64,000 nucleotides of DNA, taken from contig OY987271.1 in NCBI GenBank assembly GCA_963920665.1, forward strand, positions 21,331,350-21,395,349, written 5' to 3'. A program made the position numbers and the translations under genes. The DNA comes from Straminergon stramineum (taxonomy: Eukaryota > Streptophyta > Bryopsida > Hypnales > Calliergonaceae). The notes below the pieces were generated by a model. It was not told where the DNA came from. It saw nothing but the letters and a program-made list of their open reading frames with translations, and did no database searches. How positions within the stretch are numbered: position 1 is the first letter of the stretch; the number at the start of each line of letters is the position of its first letter. Shown here one piece after another: positions 25,171 to 36,722 of this stretch.

Positions 25171-26264
25171 GGGGAGGAGGGACAACCTCTATCTATGATG
25201 TTTGATGGATCCCTTTTGGAAGTAGAAGGAGTAGAACCGAATTTGGCTAAAGATTATTCCAACTTGGATTTTGTTGGGCTCTTAAGGTGCTTTACAGCAA
25301 GCAAATCAATGTTTATTGACACCAATGTCATGCCTAGTCCCTCTTCCATCTTTGTTGACACAAGATTGTTGGATGATTGCACAAAACACTTATACTATTT
25401 GTTGCATTTTACAATACTCATGTTATTTTTATTAGAGTACTTTAAAATTAGTTTTAACTCTTTTTCAATTTAAAAAAACAAACTATGATGAATGTATACA
25501 CCTATAAAATGAAGGTAACCTCCAAAGAAAAATTGTAGAAAAATTCTCAAAGTAGGAAAACTAGAGAAGTGCCAAATCTCAAGAAAATAGATACTTCATT
25601 GTTTTCATTAGGAAAAATAGGAAAATAAATAAATAGAATAAAAAAAATTGTCTATTTCTAACAACTCTATGGAGATGGTCATTCACAAAAAACCACCAAA
25701 ATAATTTCTTATATATTCGAAATATAAGTAGAAAGAAGCTAACTTTGTGGACTTCTACACAACATATAACTCATTTTTTTAGAAATCCTTGGAACCATAG
25801 CTAAAAGTCTACTACAAGACCATCTCCTCCAAATTTGAGCTTCAAATTCATTTCTTTGCATATTACTTTGTTAAAAAAAATGATCTATATTATGGCTATT
25901 TTTGAACAATTAAACACTCTTTTTAAAATTTCAAAAATTATACACGGTGTATAATAGTGAAAAGTACCTTGCCTATGAATTTTGAGTAATTTTGAGTTAG
26001 AATACAAAAGTTATGGCCAAAAAACAAATTAGCTAGAGACATGTCATAGATAATAGTACAAGTGTTTTGTACAATTACCCTCTTGAATTCAAAGTCACCT
26101 TTGATAATGTTGTCTTCAGAGTCTGAAGATGTCAATAATGTTGATTTACATGTCAACAATGCAAATTTAAAGAAGTGGATCATGATTTGGAGGAGTCAAA
26201 TGGTGACTTTGACTTCCAATCTTTGCATGTGAAGTGAGGTGTTATGACTCGTAGCTAAACAGAA
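25171..26264. other. Spacer between the long-armed element and the hAT remnant
   Basis: An open frame at 25087-25473 starts in the right arm and continues into this spacer without a recognisable domain. From 25480 the sequence is AT-rich. The 5' end of the hAT element to the right may lie here, but no terminal repeat was identified. Confidence 0.4.
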
Positions 26265-28800
26265 AGCAAGAAATTGAAGAAATTATGGATTGCTATTGTA
26301 AATTCCAAACCATTTGGGCAACCCAACTTCCATGGGTGAAGGACATTATAGCCAATGATAGTATTTTTCACATGGTCAATTGTAAGGTATGTAGTACCTT
26401 GGAAAGAAAGCCCTACATCATGGTGCCTAAATGAGATGTACTCCTCTAGAATCACAAGAAGAAAGTTGCAAAGAACAACATCTCGTTGTTCAAGGTCAAG
26501 GAGCAGTATAGTGCAATACAATACAAGTACCACAAGAACCTTTGGTATATGCATCGAGGCCACCACCAATGGTACTTCAACAAATAAACCATTGCACCAC
26601 AACAGAGGCACGAAAGAAGAGGGTCCACTTTGCTACTCTTTTTTAGCTTCTTCGTGATGGTTGTTCAATATTAGAGTATGAGTCTGGTGTCCATTTGTAT
26701 AAGTTGTTGAATATTTTTTATTAGCCTTCTACACATTGGTGCGACAATTTGGGATGGGTGATGGCCGGCTACATGTATAAGGAGGTAGTACAAGAGATGC
26801 AAAGGTAGATCAATGTAGCCCATTAGGTAGTTGTTATTGGATAAGGTCACCATTATGGACAACAACTTTTTGTCTGTACATATCTACATTGCCATGTATT
26901 GGGTGAGGGTCTTATTACTAGTAGCTTTACAATAGGTAGATTGTAGCCCAAACATTGATAATCCATGTAAATTGATCATAGATGCAATTGTCAATGGAGG
27001 TAGTTTGAATTCGGAAGGCATTGCAAGGAAGCTACTAAGCTTCGGTGCCAACGACACTTCAATGTTGCAAGGAAATCAATCAAGCGTAACTCTATAGGTC
27101 AAACAAAAGCATGCACCGTTTTTTTATTGGAGGTCATTGCGTCACTCATCGGTGCAACTTGGCCTTCAAGGCTCTATCCAACCTTGGTATTTTTGCATCA
27201 ACCGGGATTTTGTTGGGCAATGTCTACAAATACTTTTGCATGAGTCCAAAGCGGTTTGATGAATTCTAGCAATTGGCAAAGCTTATGGAAATAAAAGGGC
27301 TCAAGATGCTAAAAAACGTACAAACACAATGCGAGTAAGTCTCATCAAGCCTTTGAGAAGGCTTTTGTCAAAGTACCAAACTTTGATCTACAAAATAACA
27401 AGTGACTTATAGAATAACATGAAGGTGGAGGCAAACATTTATATTTTAAAATTTGTTTTTAATAGAGAGAAGCCACAATAGAATCTACAATACCTTCACT
27501 TGCTTGAATATGTTTGAATGTGGTGAGATTTTTGGTATTTGTAATGGTATGGCTTTTCTTTTGTTTATAGAATGGTTTGTCCATATCAAACCAACAATTC
27601 TAGAGGATATTAGTTTTTACATGAGTGATATAATGTCACAACAAATTAGAAGCTTGTATGATTGAAAAGTTCTTGATCAATTGTGTTCAGTGTAGAAACC
27701 ACCTTGCCTTATTTTGCTCTTGAATCCATACACTATGTTGGATATGTGTGCTCTTCTACCAATACTGGAGGCAATCTATAACTTAGAGAACTTTGCTCAT
27801 AAGCAAGATATATGCATCTATAACTTTGTTGCAAAAATGAAAGTATGCCAAGCTTCATTGTAAAAAGTATACAAAGACAAGGAGACAACTTATAATACTA
27901 ATTAGTTTTGGAGTTTCAACAACCTCTTGAATTGTAGCCATGAACAAATCCACATCAAGTGGATAATAGACTTAAGTGACAACATTGTTGTGATGGCTTT
28001 CATTTGTCATGGCAAGCAGATCCACATCAAGTATAAAGGAGGGTCAAGAGATTGGGTGCTTTGGGTTATTTTGCTAGTGAAAGTGGAGCAAATGCACAAG
28101 GACATTGAATAGCAATTCTTTTTGTATTTATTGTTTATTATATTCTTAGTCCCAGCTCAGTCTTTCCCATGAGTTGTTATCATTATCTATTTTGTTATTG
28201 TTAAGTCCTAGTTGAGCATTTCCTTCTATGATCATAATTGTAGCAAAGATATCGGTTGAAAAGCTATACAATCGCTTTCCTACACACCATGTCTAAATGT
28301 GCTTGCACTTTTATATCCGTAGAATTGATGTCAAGTCAATGTTGAGGACATGAATGAAAAGCATTTGCGAATCTTGATGGACACATATGGCAATGGAAAA
28401 ATTTTAGAGGAGGAAGAGTATAAGATGTTGATCCCCGGTCTAATCAATCATAATGTAGTCTGAACACAACACATGCCTTTTAAGACTTGTATGAAGTCAA
28501 ATCTACGAGCCTTAATGCTTCCTCCCTATAATGTCAATTCCTTGACAAAAGTTTGGAGTGTATTGGAGAACAACAACTTCACATAAAACTTTGGAGACTT
28601 CATGAAGTTGGCTAAAATGGCCCTTAAGCATATCATTGGGTTTGTTGAAGATGAGCAACTATTTTCTAGCTTTGGATGTTTGAAGTCTAAGCTTTGGAAC
28701 AACCTTCATGAACACATTGAGGTTACCATGGGAATGTATTCTTAATGTATTTTTAAACTTGAAAACTTCCTTTACCAAAATGTATCTGATAAGTGGTTTG
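26265..28800 (+). pseudogene. hAT-superfamily transposase, decayed
   Basis: Reading across stops and shifts recovers the order of a plant hAT transposase of the zinc-finger type. Near 26290-26480 there is an N-terminal block with CKVCS, then at about 26740 WCDNLGWVMAGYMYKEVV. From 26845 come DKVTIMDNNFLSVHIY and, at about 26990, NGGSLNSEGIARKLLSFGAN. From 27137 the catalytic-region block GHCVTHRCNLAFKALSNLG is followed by SPKRFDEF and SLIKPLRRLLSKYQTLIY. Further right are LDMCALLPILEAIYNLENFA (about 27735) and CSHEQIHIKWIIDL (about 27940). Near 28590-28680 sits the C-terminal dimerisation motif FGDFMKLAKMALKHIIGFVE followed by DEQLFSS. Many stop codons (for example at 26817, 26934 and 27268) and several frameshifts rule out function. 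Terminal repeats and the 8-bp duplication expected for hAT were not found. Confidence 0.85.
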
Positions 28801-29316
28801 TCACAAGTGGGAGAGCAAAAGATGTTGCTTGCAGTGGTAGGGGCAAGTAGTGAGGAATTTGGCACCAATAGTTGGCTTTTAGAGCAATGACATAGCTATG
28901 CATCTATTGATGGTAATTTTTTTCCCAATAATTAGGAAACCAAGCCAATGCATGGAATCCTTGAAATATGTCTTGTTATTCTATGGTCATTTGTGATAGT
29001 AGCTTAGACTATGAAAACTATTTTCCTAAAATCTTCATATTTCTAGTACAATTAATTTGTGGATTTGTAGATGTTGAAGTTGAAGACTTCCTAGGGTAAG
29101 CACTATATTGTTTGTAATCACATTTGCAAATATACAACATCTTTGTATTTCCATTTGCAAGAAGGGAGTAAACCATTAGGGAGAATGAGACTTCTTTTCA
29201 TGCATCTCAAAAGGAAAAAGAAGTGTAATGCATTAGAAGAGATTTTGGGGCAAGGAAGGTCCATTTTAGGGCTATTTTCTTGTATGTTTCCCTTGCTATT
29301 TGATAACTCTGAATTA
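28801..29316. other. Spacer between the hAT remnant and the CACTA element
   Basis: Probably the 3' end of the decayed hAT element plus flanking DNA. No gene or repeat boundary was seen. Confidence 0.4.
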
Positions 29317-30291
29317 CACTAGAAGAAAATCAGGAGTTCTGCGACTACAATTAGCAACTAGATTTGTAGTTGCACCGGACATTTGCAACTGGGTGACAAT
29401 TTGGAGCTCGCAGTTGCAGTGGACAAGTTGCACCAGTTGCAATGTAGTTGCAAAAGTTGACAAGATTGGGTTTTTTTGGACAGCCTACGTGGAACTTCAT
29501 CGATGAACTCTTCTGACGTGGAAAGTATTTTTGTGCAACTCGTTTGCAACTAGTTTGCGACTTATTTGCAATTCATTTGCAACTAGTTTGCGACTCATTT
29601 AGAACTTGTTTGCAACTCATTTGCAACTTCACATTTAGCTTTTTTTAGATGACCAAATTCAAATATTGATATTGAATAGATTTCACCAGTTTATGAAACT
29701 TTAAATTTCATAAGTTTTAAAATTTCTTATACTTTAAACATTTGTAGATATCTACAAGTTGTAGAAATCTACAAAGTCTATTATCAAACTTCATTACATA
29801 AACATGATATAACTTACAATTCTTATGTGTTCAATCTAATGGTACTCTTGACAATTGATATGGGACAATTAATATAAAACTTGATTCTATTTATTTTTTA
29901 GTCTTATTTTAGTTGCATTCTAGTTGTTCTCTAGTTGCATTTTAGTTGCAGTGTAGTTGCAGTCAAGTCAAATTCAGATTATATGCAATTGTAGTTTGAC
30001 ACACTAAACTTTATAGAACGTAAAGTTATCCACGTCGACAATTGTGATGAATATTGGATGTAGAATAAATCACAGTAATTCTGTTGTTACATTCTTGTAA
30101 CCCAAAACTTCAATCTACGACTACTTTGCAACTACATGCAACTTGAAACTTCAATCTACAACTACTTTGCAACTACAGTAATGTATATATCAAATTTGGT
30201 GCAAATATAGAGGGTTGTAGTTGTAGGGCAATTGCATAGGACATATAGTTGCATTTCAGTTGGTTGTAGCGGACAAAATTTTCTTCTAGTG
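29317..30291. mobile_element. Non-autonomous CACTA (En/Spm-type) element
   Basis: The element opens CACTAGAAGAAAAT and closes with the exact inverse ATTTTCTTCTAGTG. It is flanked on both sides by TTA (29314-29316 and 30292-30294), the 3-bp duplication expected of CACTA transposons. Both subterminal regions are packed with GCAACT or AGTTGC units in direct and inverted orientation, the usual binding sites of a CACTA transposase. At 975 bp, with no long frame, it is a deletion derivative that needs an autonomous partner. Perfect ends and duplication suggest it is young. Confidence 0.92.
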
Positions 30292-32264
30292 TTAGCCATT
30301 ACTACCAAAAAAATATAATTTTTCCAAAAATTTCTAAAAATGATACTCCGTAATAAATTGAAAACTAATTTAAAAATAGATATGGCGTTGTTGTCTCCTA
30401 ACCACATCAAATTGTTGATGTGGTGAGTTCCCACAATTTGGGAACTTAGGGGCTTTTTTAGCCCCCAAATCTCCTCTAATGATTGTAATATGAGTTTCTC
30501 TTATGAATCTTATAAACTTCTCTTGTGAATTTTGTAAGCTTATCTTGTGGTTCCTAGGAGCTTTATTTTTTTAATTTTTTTAATTCTTCGAGAGCCTTTT
30601 GTACATTATTTGTTCTTCCCAACTTCTAATTATAGATACCTTCTTGATTGTATTTCACTATGTTTGATTATGTGAGTTTGTGGACACCTTAGAGGCCTTA
30701 CCAAAGTTTGCTTGAGCAACTTCCTTACTTTAGCATCAAAGGGTTTTGAGATGGGTGCAAGCCATAGTGTGCCATGTTCAAGTCTTGTATAAGGAGTCTC
30801 TTGCATGTTGCAAATGCCCATATTCTATGTTTATTTCCTCTATGTAGTTGCTAACTTTAGCATCAAAGGGGGGTTTGGGTATATGTATGTAGGTCGAGGT
30901 TGTGAGTACAAGGCTTTGAAGTTCGTTGTGAAGTAGCTAGCATTAGATTTTGGTTTTGCAAATTTTGGTTGATCAAGCACTACTCAAGTCTCAAAAGTTC
31001 CCTTGAGACACCACCTAGTTCTATGTAACATTACAAAAAAAATTGAGGCTTGTATCTAGTTGTGAATCTTGGAGGGGGGTACACAATTTAGTAACCCAAA
31101 CTTACAAAATCTTTGTCCTAAACTTGCAAAGTTTTGGTCCCCAACTCACCTTGTTTGAATATTATTCAATATAATATTGCTAGTGGGAATTGTCACCATG
31201 TCTCTTTGTTATTGCAAAATTCAATCTTCATAAAAGATTTCCAAGATTTAGAAGCTAAAACACCACCATACGTCAAAAATACAATTGTTCTACAAATTAG
31301 CAGAAGTATTGTGTAGTTACTAAAAATGACTAAACTTGACTTTGCCAAATTCCTTTCAGCACAATTTCTGAAATTTGTCAAGAAAACGTTTCCTACTAGT
31401 GACCATCGCCCAAACCAAGTTGATTGAAATAAAAATTTCACCCACCATTTCACCTCAAATATGCATAGGGACGCCACTCCAATGTTGTGTGCAATGGTCT
31501 ACGAGTCATTACTTTACCACTAATTACCAATGTCATATCACCTTTTATTTCATTTATCCCCCCCCCCCCCCCCCCCCAAGAAAAAAATCCCTAATATATA
31601 CGGAGGAAAGCAACTAGGTCAATGATTTTCCAAAAATTTAGGCACCTTTTTAATTATTTCTTTTTTGACCAAGCTCTTAGAAAGCTATAATACCAAGAAT
31701 ACAAGAGACTAGCAATTATCACAAATAAAAATTTAATAATATTACAAACACAAAGTAGCAATGTTTTAATTATCAACAATTTAAAATGTGAATTTAAGTG
31801 TTCAATAGGATTTAAGGATTTAAGATTAGTTTCTAGTTAAATTCTTAACAAAGATTTATATTTTTGATGAATATTCAAATCAAAATGTTTCTAATTCAAT
31901 TTCACAAATATCTATAAAGAATAGTTGAATATAAATGCCTTCAAATCATCAACCTCAGATTCATTTTTATTGCAATCTTCAAAAATCTTTGAGAAGTCAA
32001 ATTTTTAGCCCAACTCAAAGGTTGTCTTAGACTCTTAGCTTCAATTATTCAAGAGAAATTTATTTTTGACTTGTCAAGAAGATGTTCATATTTTTTTGAG
32101 TCTCATAGACCTATTGTGCAACAAACAATATTATAAAAAGCCTTTCATAGTTTCGAAAGCTCCTACCAAATTGAAATTCAAGTTGAGAAATTTAGGTATC
32201 TAAAATGAATTATCAAATTTTGGCTTACCTCTTCATATTTTTTTGGAGATTAGAAAAAAAAAAT
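30292..32264. other. Spacer with a poly-C run
   Basis: A run of 20 C lies at 31558-31577. The remainder is AT-rich with no domain-bearing frame or recognisable repeat end. Confidence 0.45.
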
Positions 32265-33938
32265 TTAACCCTCAAAGGACCAAACAACGTTTTTTTGGCA
32301 ACATACCAATTGCGGGTAGCTCACTACAAATAGAAAAATTCACTCTATTTTTTGAATTTTTTTTTGATGTGGGGACAAGGAGTACAATGCTACTCCATCA
32401 ATATTTTTTACAATTGGATGTACCTATGAGGGGTTGTGGGACAAAATGTTTTTTTATCATGGACGGGGGGCAACATGGGCATGAATTTTAATACTACAAG
32501 GAAATTTGTTGTGCAAGGCCTAGAGAAGCTCGAGTATAGTCTTGCACAGCCTATCACCCAAGGTCAGACTGGGGTACTTTTTGACATTTTCTGAATTATT
32601 AAATTTGACCTAATGTAGAAGAGGGGTGGCAGGGAGGTAGATTATCTATCGCTTTTATGGTCTAATAGAGAGGTTACTCCTAATTATCAACTATAAAAAA
32701 CTAAAAAACACTCACAAGACCAATTAATCAAAAACTAAATTGTCATTTGACAATCAACCATCCATTTAAAAATTGATGGATGATTAAGGCAATTACTTGT
32801 AGGACATGTGCAATGCTAATGAGTGGAGAGGTTGTTTTTATAATCAAATACATTGTCCATCATGAATTCTCAAAGGGTATGGGATAATTTGAAGATGAGA
32901 GCTTGACCACTCATTGTCAAAACATAGGAATTATGTTCAAAGTAGAATTTTAGACCTCATTTTAGTCCAGTAGAACAACTTATTTTTAAAAACTTTGGGC
33001 TAAAAAAAGTTTGAAAATCAAACTATGTTTCATCTCCAAAATACCGTTTAGGATTTCAAGTCTTTGACAAAAAATTATGGACAAAATTCAGAGGGGATGT
33101 TTGAAAATGTTAATGAAAATGTCCTTTCCAATCCTTCTCTAAAATTTGTGTGTAGCTTTTGATTGGAGACTCGAAATCCCAAATGTTTTTTTAGACATGA
33201 AATTTATATTGATTTTCCAACTTTTTCTAGTTCAAGGTTTTAAAAATAAGTTATTCTATTGTGCCAAAATGAGGTCTGAAATTCTACTTTGAATATAATT
33301 CCTACTTTTCACTTAACTTTGACATGAGTTGATTTCTTAGTAATTCTAATTTACATATCCCACGTGGTTTATTTTACCTATTACTATCCCACTAGTATAT
33401 AGATCTTCTCACCTCCACACTTGCCTCTCATAGTATGTGACTCTAAAAATGGTTGGAGATCATCTTTAAACACATCTATATCATCAATGTAGAATATTTT
33501 GAAATTATATTTCAATGAGGAAGGAACATCTTCAAATTTGAGGAAAGGGTGAAATCTTTGAAGTCAATTAGAACATGATTTAGTGTCAGTGAATTATGAT
33601 GAGTCGGGTTTTGCTAACTCCGACCCAACTTACTTCCTTGCCCTCCCCCCCCCCAATATGCCCAATTGCCCCATTTCAAACTTGTGCAATAGCCTCCCCA
33701 AATCAAAGCTATCTGGAATTTGGGTGCCCCCCCCAAAACATTTTTTTCAACTTTAAATACTATAATCTCACAATCTTTGTGGTCAAAACCTCCCAATTGT
33801 TTTACTACAATATAATGAAGTAGTCTACCACTAGATCTTCTGGTTAAATGCAATAAGTTTTTATTTGTCATTTTTGGAGAGCCTTTGAGTGTTTGAGTGT
33901 TTTTCGGTGAAACATAATCAAAGAACTTTAGGGGTTGA
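32265..33938 (+). mobile_element. TTAA element subfamily A, copy 4, enlarged by internal insertion
   Basis: The left end TTAACCCTCAAAGGACCAAA and GGGTAGCTCACTACAAAT match subfamily A. The right end GTGTTTTTCGGTGAAACATA followed by CTTTAGGGGTTGA also matches; the last TTAA has changed to TTGA. The ends are about 1.67 kb apart instead of 0.93 kb. The extra DNA includes the long hairpin at 32918-33312. The match to subfamily A fades after about 32440 and resumes near 33730. Confidence 0.6.
32918..33312. repeat. Long near-continuous hairpin with arms of about 195 bp
   Basis: The left arm starts near GTCAAAACATAGGAATTATG and the right arm ends with its inverse around ATAATTCCTACTTTTCACTT. Inside, pairing continues through AAGTAGAATTTTAGACCTCA, the AACTTATTTTTAAAA block and GGATTTCAAGTCT down to a centre near 33115. 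A transcript would fold into one stem of roughly 195 pairs. It looks like a foldback MITE nested inside the TTAA element. Confidence 0.75.
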
Positions 33939-34987
33939 AGAAACGAAACTTCACAAAGATTTAAAAATTAAAAATTATGATTATTATCATAATCATCAAT
34001 AGCATCATCTTGAGCCCCAACTCAGACAAGGGGAGTGCAACATCATTTTGCTTGGAAAATTTGCATACTTCTTCATAACTTGAATTTCTACCCAAATTTG
34101 AAGTCCCTAAATCTTCCTTGAAAATTAAATTTGAGTTAGGAGGCTCAAAAGTCAAACAAAGTCACATTGTCAAAAAGCCGTGCAACCTTGAAAAAAACAT
34201 TTTGTAGTCCACTTTGGACTTGGGAGGCATTCTTTACACAAATATGTTGCCCTCAGATTCTTACAAATTTCAAAAAGAAAATAATATTCAAACAATAACC
34301 TATTGTCAGGGAGTTCTCAATTTTGGCAACTTCATAAATATTTACGAATTTCAATACAGGAATCTTTAAGGATTATTTGAAATGGTATAGTAAATTATTA
34401 AGGTGGTGCGTGTTCCCCCATACTCTCACAGAAAGCGTCCATTTAACGCATGGGTACAAAGGGGACAAATTGGAAGTTTGAATGTCGAGTATCTTCCCTA
34501 CATGACAATTTTTATTTTATTTTTTTCAAAAGGACGGTGTCAATTCAAAAGAAAAAAGAAGAACAATTAGTCCGTCTCATGTGGATGAGGCAGCCTATGA
34601 GGAAGGCTAAGAGATCCAAGACTTACATGACAATTTGAGTGCCCCACCAAATTCCAACTTCACTAATTCATAACTAACTCAATAAGAGACCGAAAAATAT
34701 GAAACGAAGTGATTTGGATGCTCCTTCTTCTCATCTTTCAAGGAAAATTGACTGCCAAATTTTCTGAGCTGCGCAATCCTTCTGAAAACCCGAATCATCT
34801 GCATCAGTGATTAGAAGGACGCTTCATCAACACCCTACCTCTACTGCAAGCCGTAGGCCGCAGTCAGTGATCATGTATGATCTGCCAGGCCAGAGCCCCC
34901 CATGCCATCATTTCTCATGATATGCGACCAATGCTTAATTTATTTATTCAATGGGACCTGCCCCACTCCCTTCCACAACTTACAGAA
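33939..34987. other. Spacer with a fragment of MITE family E
   Basis: Positions 34640-34765 match an inverted piece of family E (AATTCATAACTAA, GAAACGAAGTGATTTGG words). Another short match lies at 34425-34450 (GAAAGCGTCCATTTAA). Neither terminus is intact. No gene was recognised. Confidence 0.45.
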
Positions 34988-35865
34988 GCTTAGGGCATCT
35001 GCAGTGCATACTCTGCATACATGCCCTGTAACGGCAAATGACGGGTCATTCCGTGAGGCCCGCACAGTGCCGCTTTTCTCTTTGGAAAAATTGCCCCTAT
35101 GCAAAGCGGGAAATCCAAAAGTCAAATGAACATTTCCAAATCATAAAAAGAAAGGAAGAAAAGAATCTACATTAAAAAAAAACTTTCATGGAAACAAGGG
35201 AAAGTTTAATTAATTAGCACATATACCAATGCTTGAAAAGTATTGACAATAATGACTATTTCTACAAGGGCTACCTTGTGGACCCTTCACATTTTGCAAA
35301 TTTGAGAATCACAACCCATTTCCCCCAAACAGGGCTAGGGAAATGGGGTGGCCCAAGCTTGGCAGCTCCTGGGTTGTTTTTGTCCCCCTAGTCATTCCCG
35401 CCCTCAAACCATGCCAAAATAGGTCAATCTCCAAGCTTTAATGACTTATCAGACTAAGGAGCCAATCAACATGCCAATTGATTAAAAAAAATAAAAGATA
35501 TGACTTGTTGTGGCCCACAAACTAACAAGATCAAGCAACCAAATACCAAGCATGGTGGGGATGGTGTCCTAGTCTTGGCCAAGAGATTTTTGGAGTGACC
35601 GGTCTCTTTTCATCTCTAGCCAGGTCCGCGGTGGGGGCATTTGTTGGAAGTTGTCCACGCCCTAAATTGGGCCAGCCAACTTTGGCATGAATTGGTGGCA
35701 ATGCTCTTAGTTGGTTCCAAGTGGTTGCATACTAAGGCCGTGGAATTGGAGGCCCTGATAACGGTTGCATTGGAGTGTAATTTGAATTAGAAATTATTCT
35801 GCACTCAGCACAATGCGGACATTGTGCTTGTTGTAGGAAGCACTATAGATGTTCTTAGTGCTTAC
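34988..35865. mobile_element. Possible hAT-like non-autonomous element
   Basis: The left sequence TTAGGGCATCTGCAGTGC is answered at the right by GCACTATAGATGTTCTTAG, an imperfect inverted repeat of about 18 bp of the kind seen in small hAT elements. About 880 bp lie between, partly GC-rich, with no recognised coding frame. A matching target duplication was not established, so this is tentative. Confidence 0.35.
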
Positions 35866-36036
35866 TTACATTGCAGCATCCCCAGCCTCCCAACTTAAGC
35901 TTCCTACTTTGGTCGAAGGTTAGTAAAGTACTTGGGCTCTAAAAGTGTCCACCTCCTAAAATGTACACTAATTGTATATTTTTATTTTTTCATTGCTCCA
36001 CCAATGTATTGACAATGCACATTTTAGGAGGTGGAT

Positions 36037-36209
36037 TTTTTTTTTTTAATATTTTCTTGAAATACATGGACAATTTTCATTGATACGGGAAATGAGTACA
36101 CAAAACCAAAAGAACAAGTCAAGGGCAAGGATTTATTTTTCATTTACTAAGCAACAACTGAATTAAAGACCTAAAACACATTAAGAAAAAACTAGAAACA
36201 ACCTCTGAA
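36037..36209 (-). mobile_element. Retroposed fragment with poly(A) tail, inserted in family E copy
   Basis: The insert begins with about 12 T on the plus strand, so on the minus strand it ends in poly(A). The hexamer GTGGAT lies immediately before it (36031-36036) and again after it (36210-36215), a target duplication. Poly(A) plus a short duplication indicates LINE-mediated retroposition of a SINE, a truncated LINE or an mRNA 3' end. The source cannot be named. Confidence 0.55.
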
Positions 36210-36362
36210 GTGGATGCTTTTACTGACCATTGTGTTTCAACTTCAAAAATTCACAACTAATCTCATGAAGCTCCAAAAAAATATTAAACAACTTAGATTC
36301 ACTGCCAATTCTATTTGACTTTTTTCCAAGGAAAATTTACTAAAAAAATATTTTCAAGAAGT

Positions 36363-36656
36363 TGAACCCTTAAAAGACGCTGAAGCCAAAAAGTCGTCGA
36401 TGGATAACATCATTGTTCATTGTAGAAACAAAGAATGCATCTATTGGTTCAATAATCGGCGCACTCTTGGTGACTACCTTGGTTATGGGTGCCATGTTTG
36501 TCAAGGATTAACCCTTAAAAGATGAAGCCCCTATGACCAAGGTAGTGAGCAAAACCACTCTGATTATTGGACCAATAGGTGCATTCTGTTTTTCTACAAT
36601 CAACAGTGAAGTCTTCCATCGGATACAAAATGCCCGCTTCAACGTTTAAGGATTAA
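36363..36656. mobile_element. Head-to-head foldback of two TTAA-type units
   Basis: Two units of about 147 bp lie in opposite orientation. The left contains GCATCTATTGGTTCAATAAT and GACTACCTTGGT; the right contains the inverse ACCAAGGTAGTGAG and ATTATTGGACCAATAGGTGC. ACCCTTAAAAGA words occur at the outer left and at the centre, and TTTAAGGATTAA at the outer right. It interrupts a family E copy. Comparison with other E copies, which read GTTTAACC at this point, shows insertion at TTAA with TTGAA on the left and TTAA on the right. Confidence 0.65.
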
Positions 36657-36722
36657 CCTCCCCCGAATGAATTTCCAGCTCTCAAATGGGCGCTTTGTTT
36701 TGTGAACCTCCCATCTACCTAA

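Larger units (their letters stand above)
35917..36722 (-). mobile_element. MITE family E, copy 4, carrying two nested insertions
   Basis: The family E frame is intact at both ends: CGAAGGTTAGTAAAGTACTT at the left, and AATGGGCGCTTTG followed by CCTCCCATCTACCT at the right. An internal palindrome with CACCTCCTAAAATGTACAC and GCACATTTTAGGAGGTGGA is preserved. Two segments absent from other copies interrupt it: a poly-T-headed piece at 36037-36209 and a foldback unit at 36363-36656. Without these the copy would be about 340 bp, the family length. Confidence 0.75.

Noticed and set aside
25087..25473. Plus-strand frame of 128 codons at the right arm of the long-armed element
   Set aside because: It crosses the arm boundary into AT-rich spacer and ends in a leucine- and phenylalanine-rich tail typical of chance frames. 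The arm part may derive from gene sequence but cannot be identified.
29520..29640. Short regularly spaced GCAACT repeats as a CRISPR-like array
   Set aside because: The genome is eukaryotic, spacing is irregular, and the repeats fit the subterminal arrays of the surrounding CACTA element.
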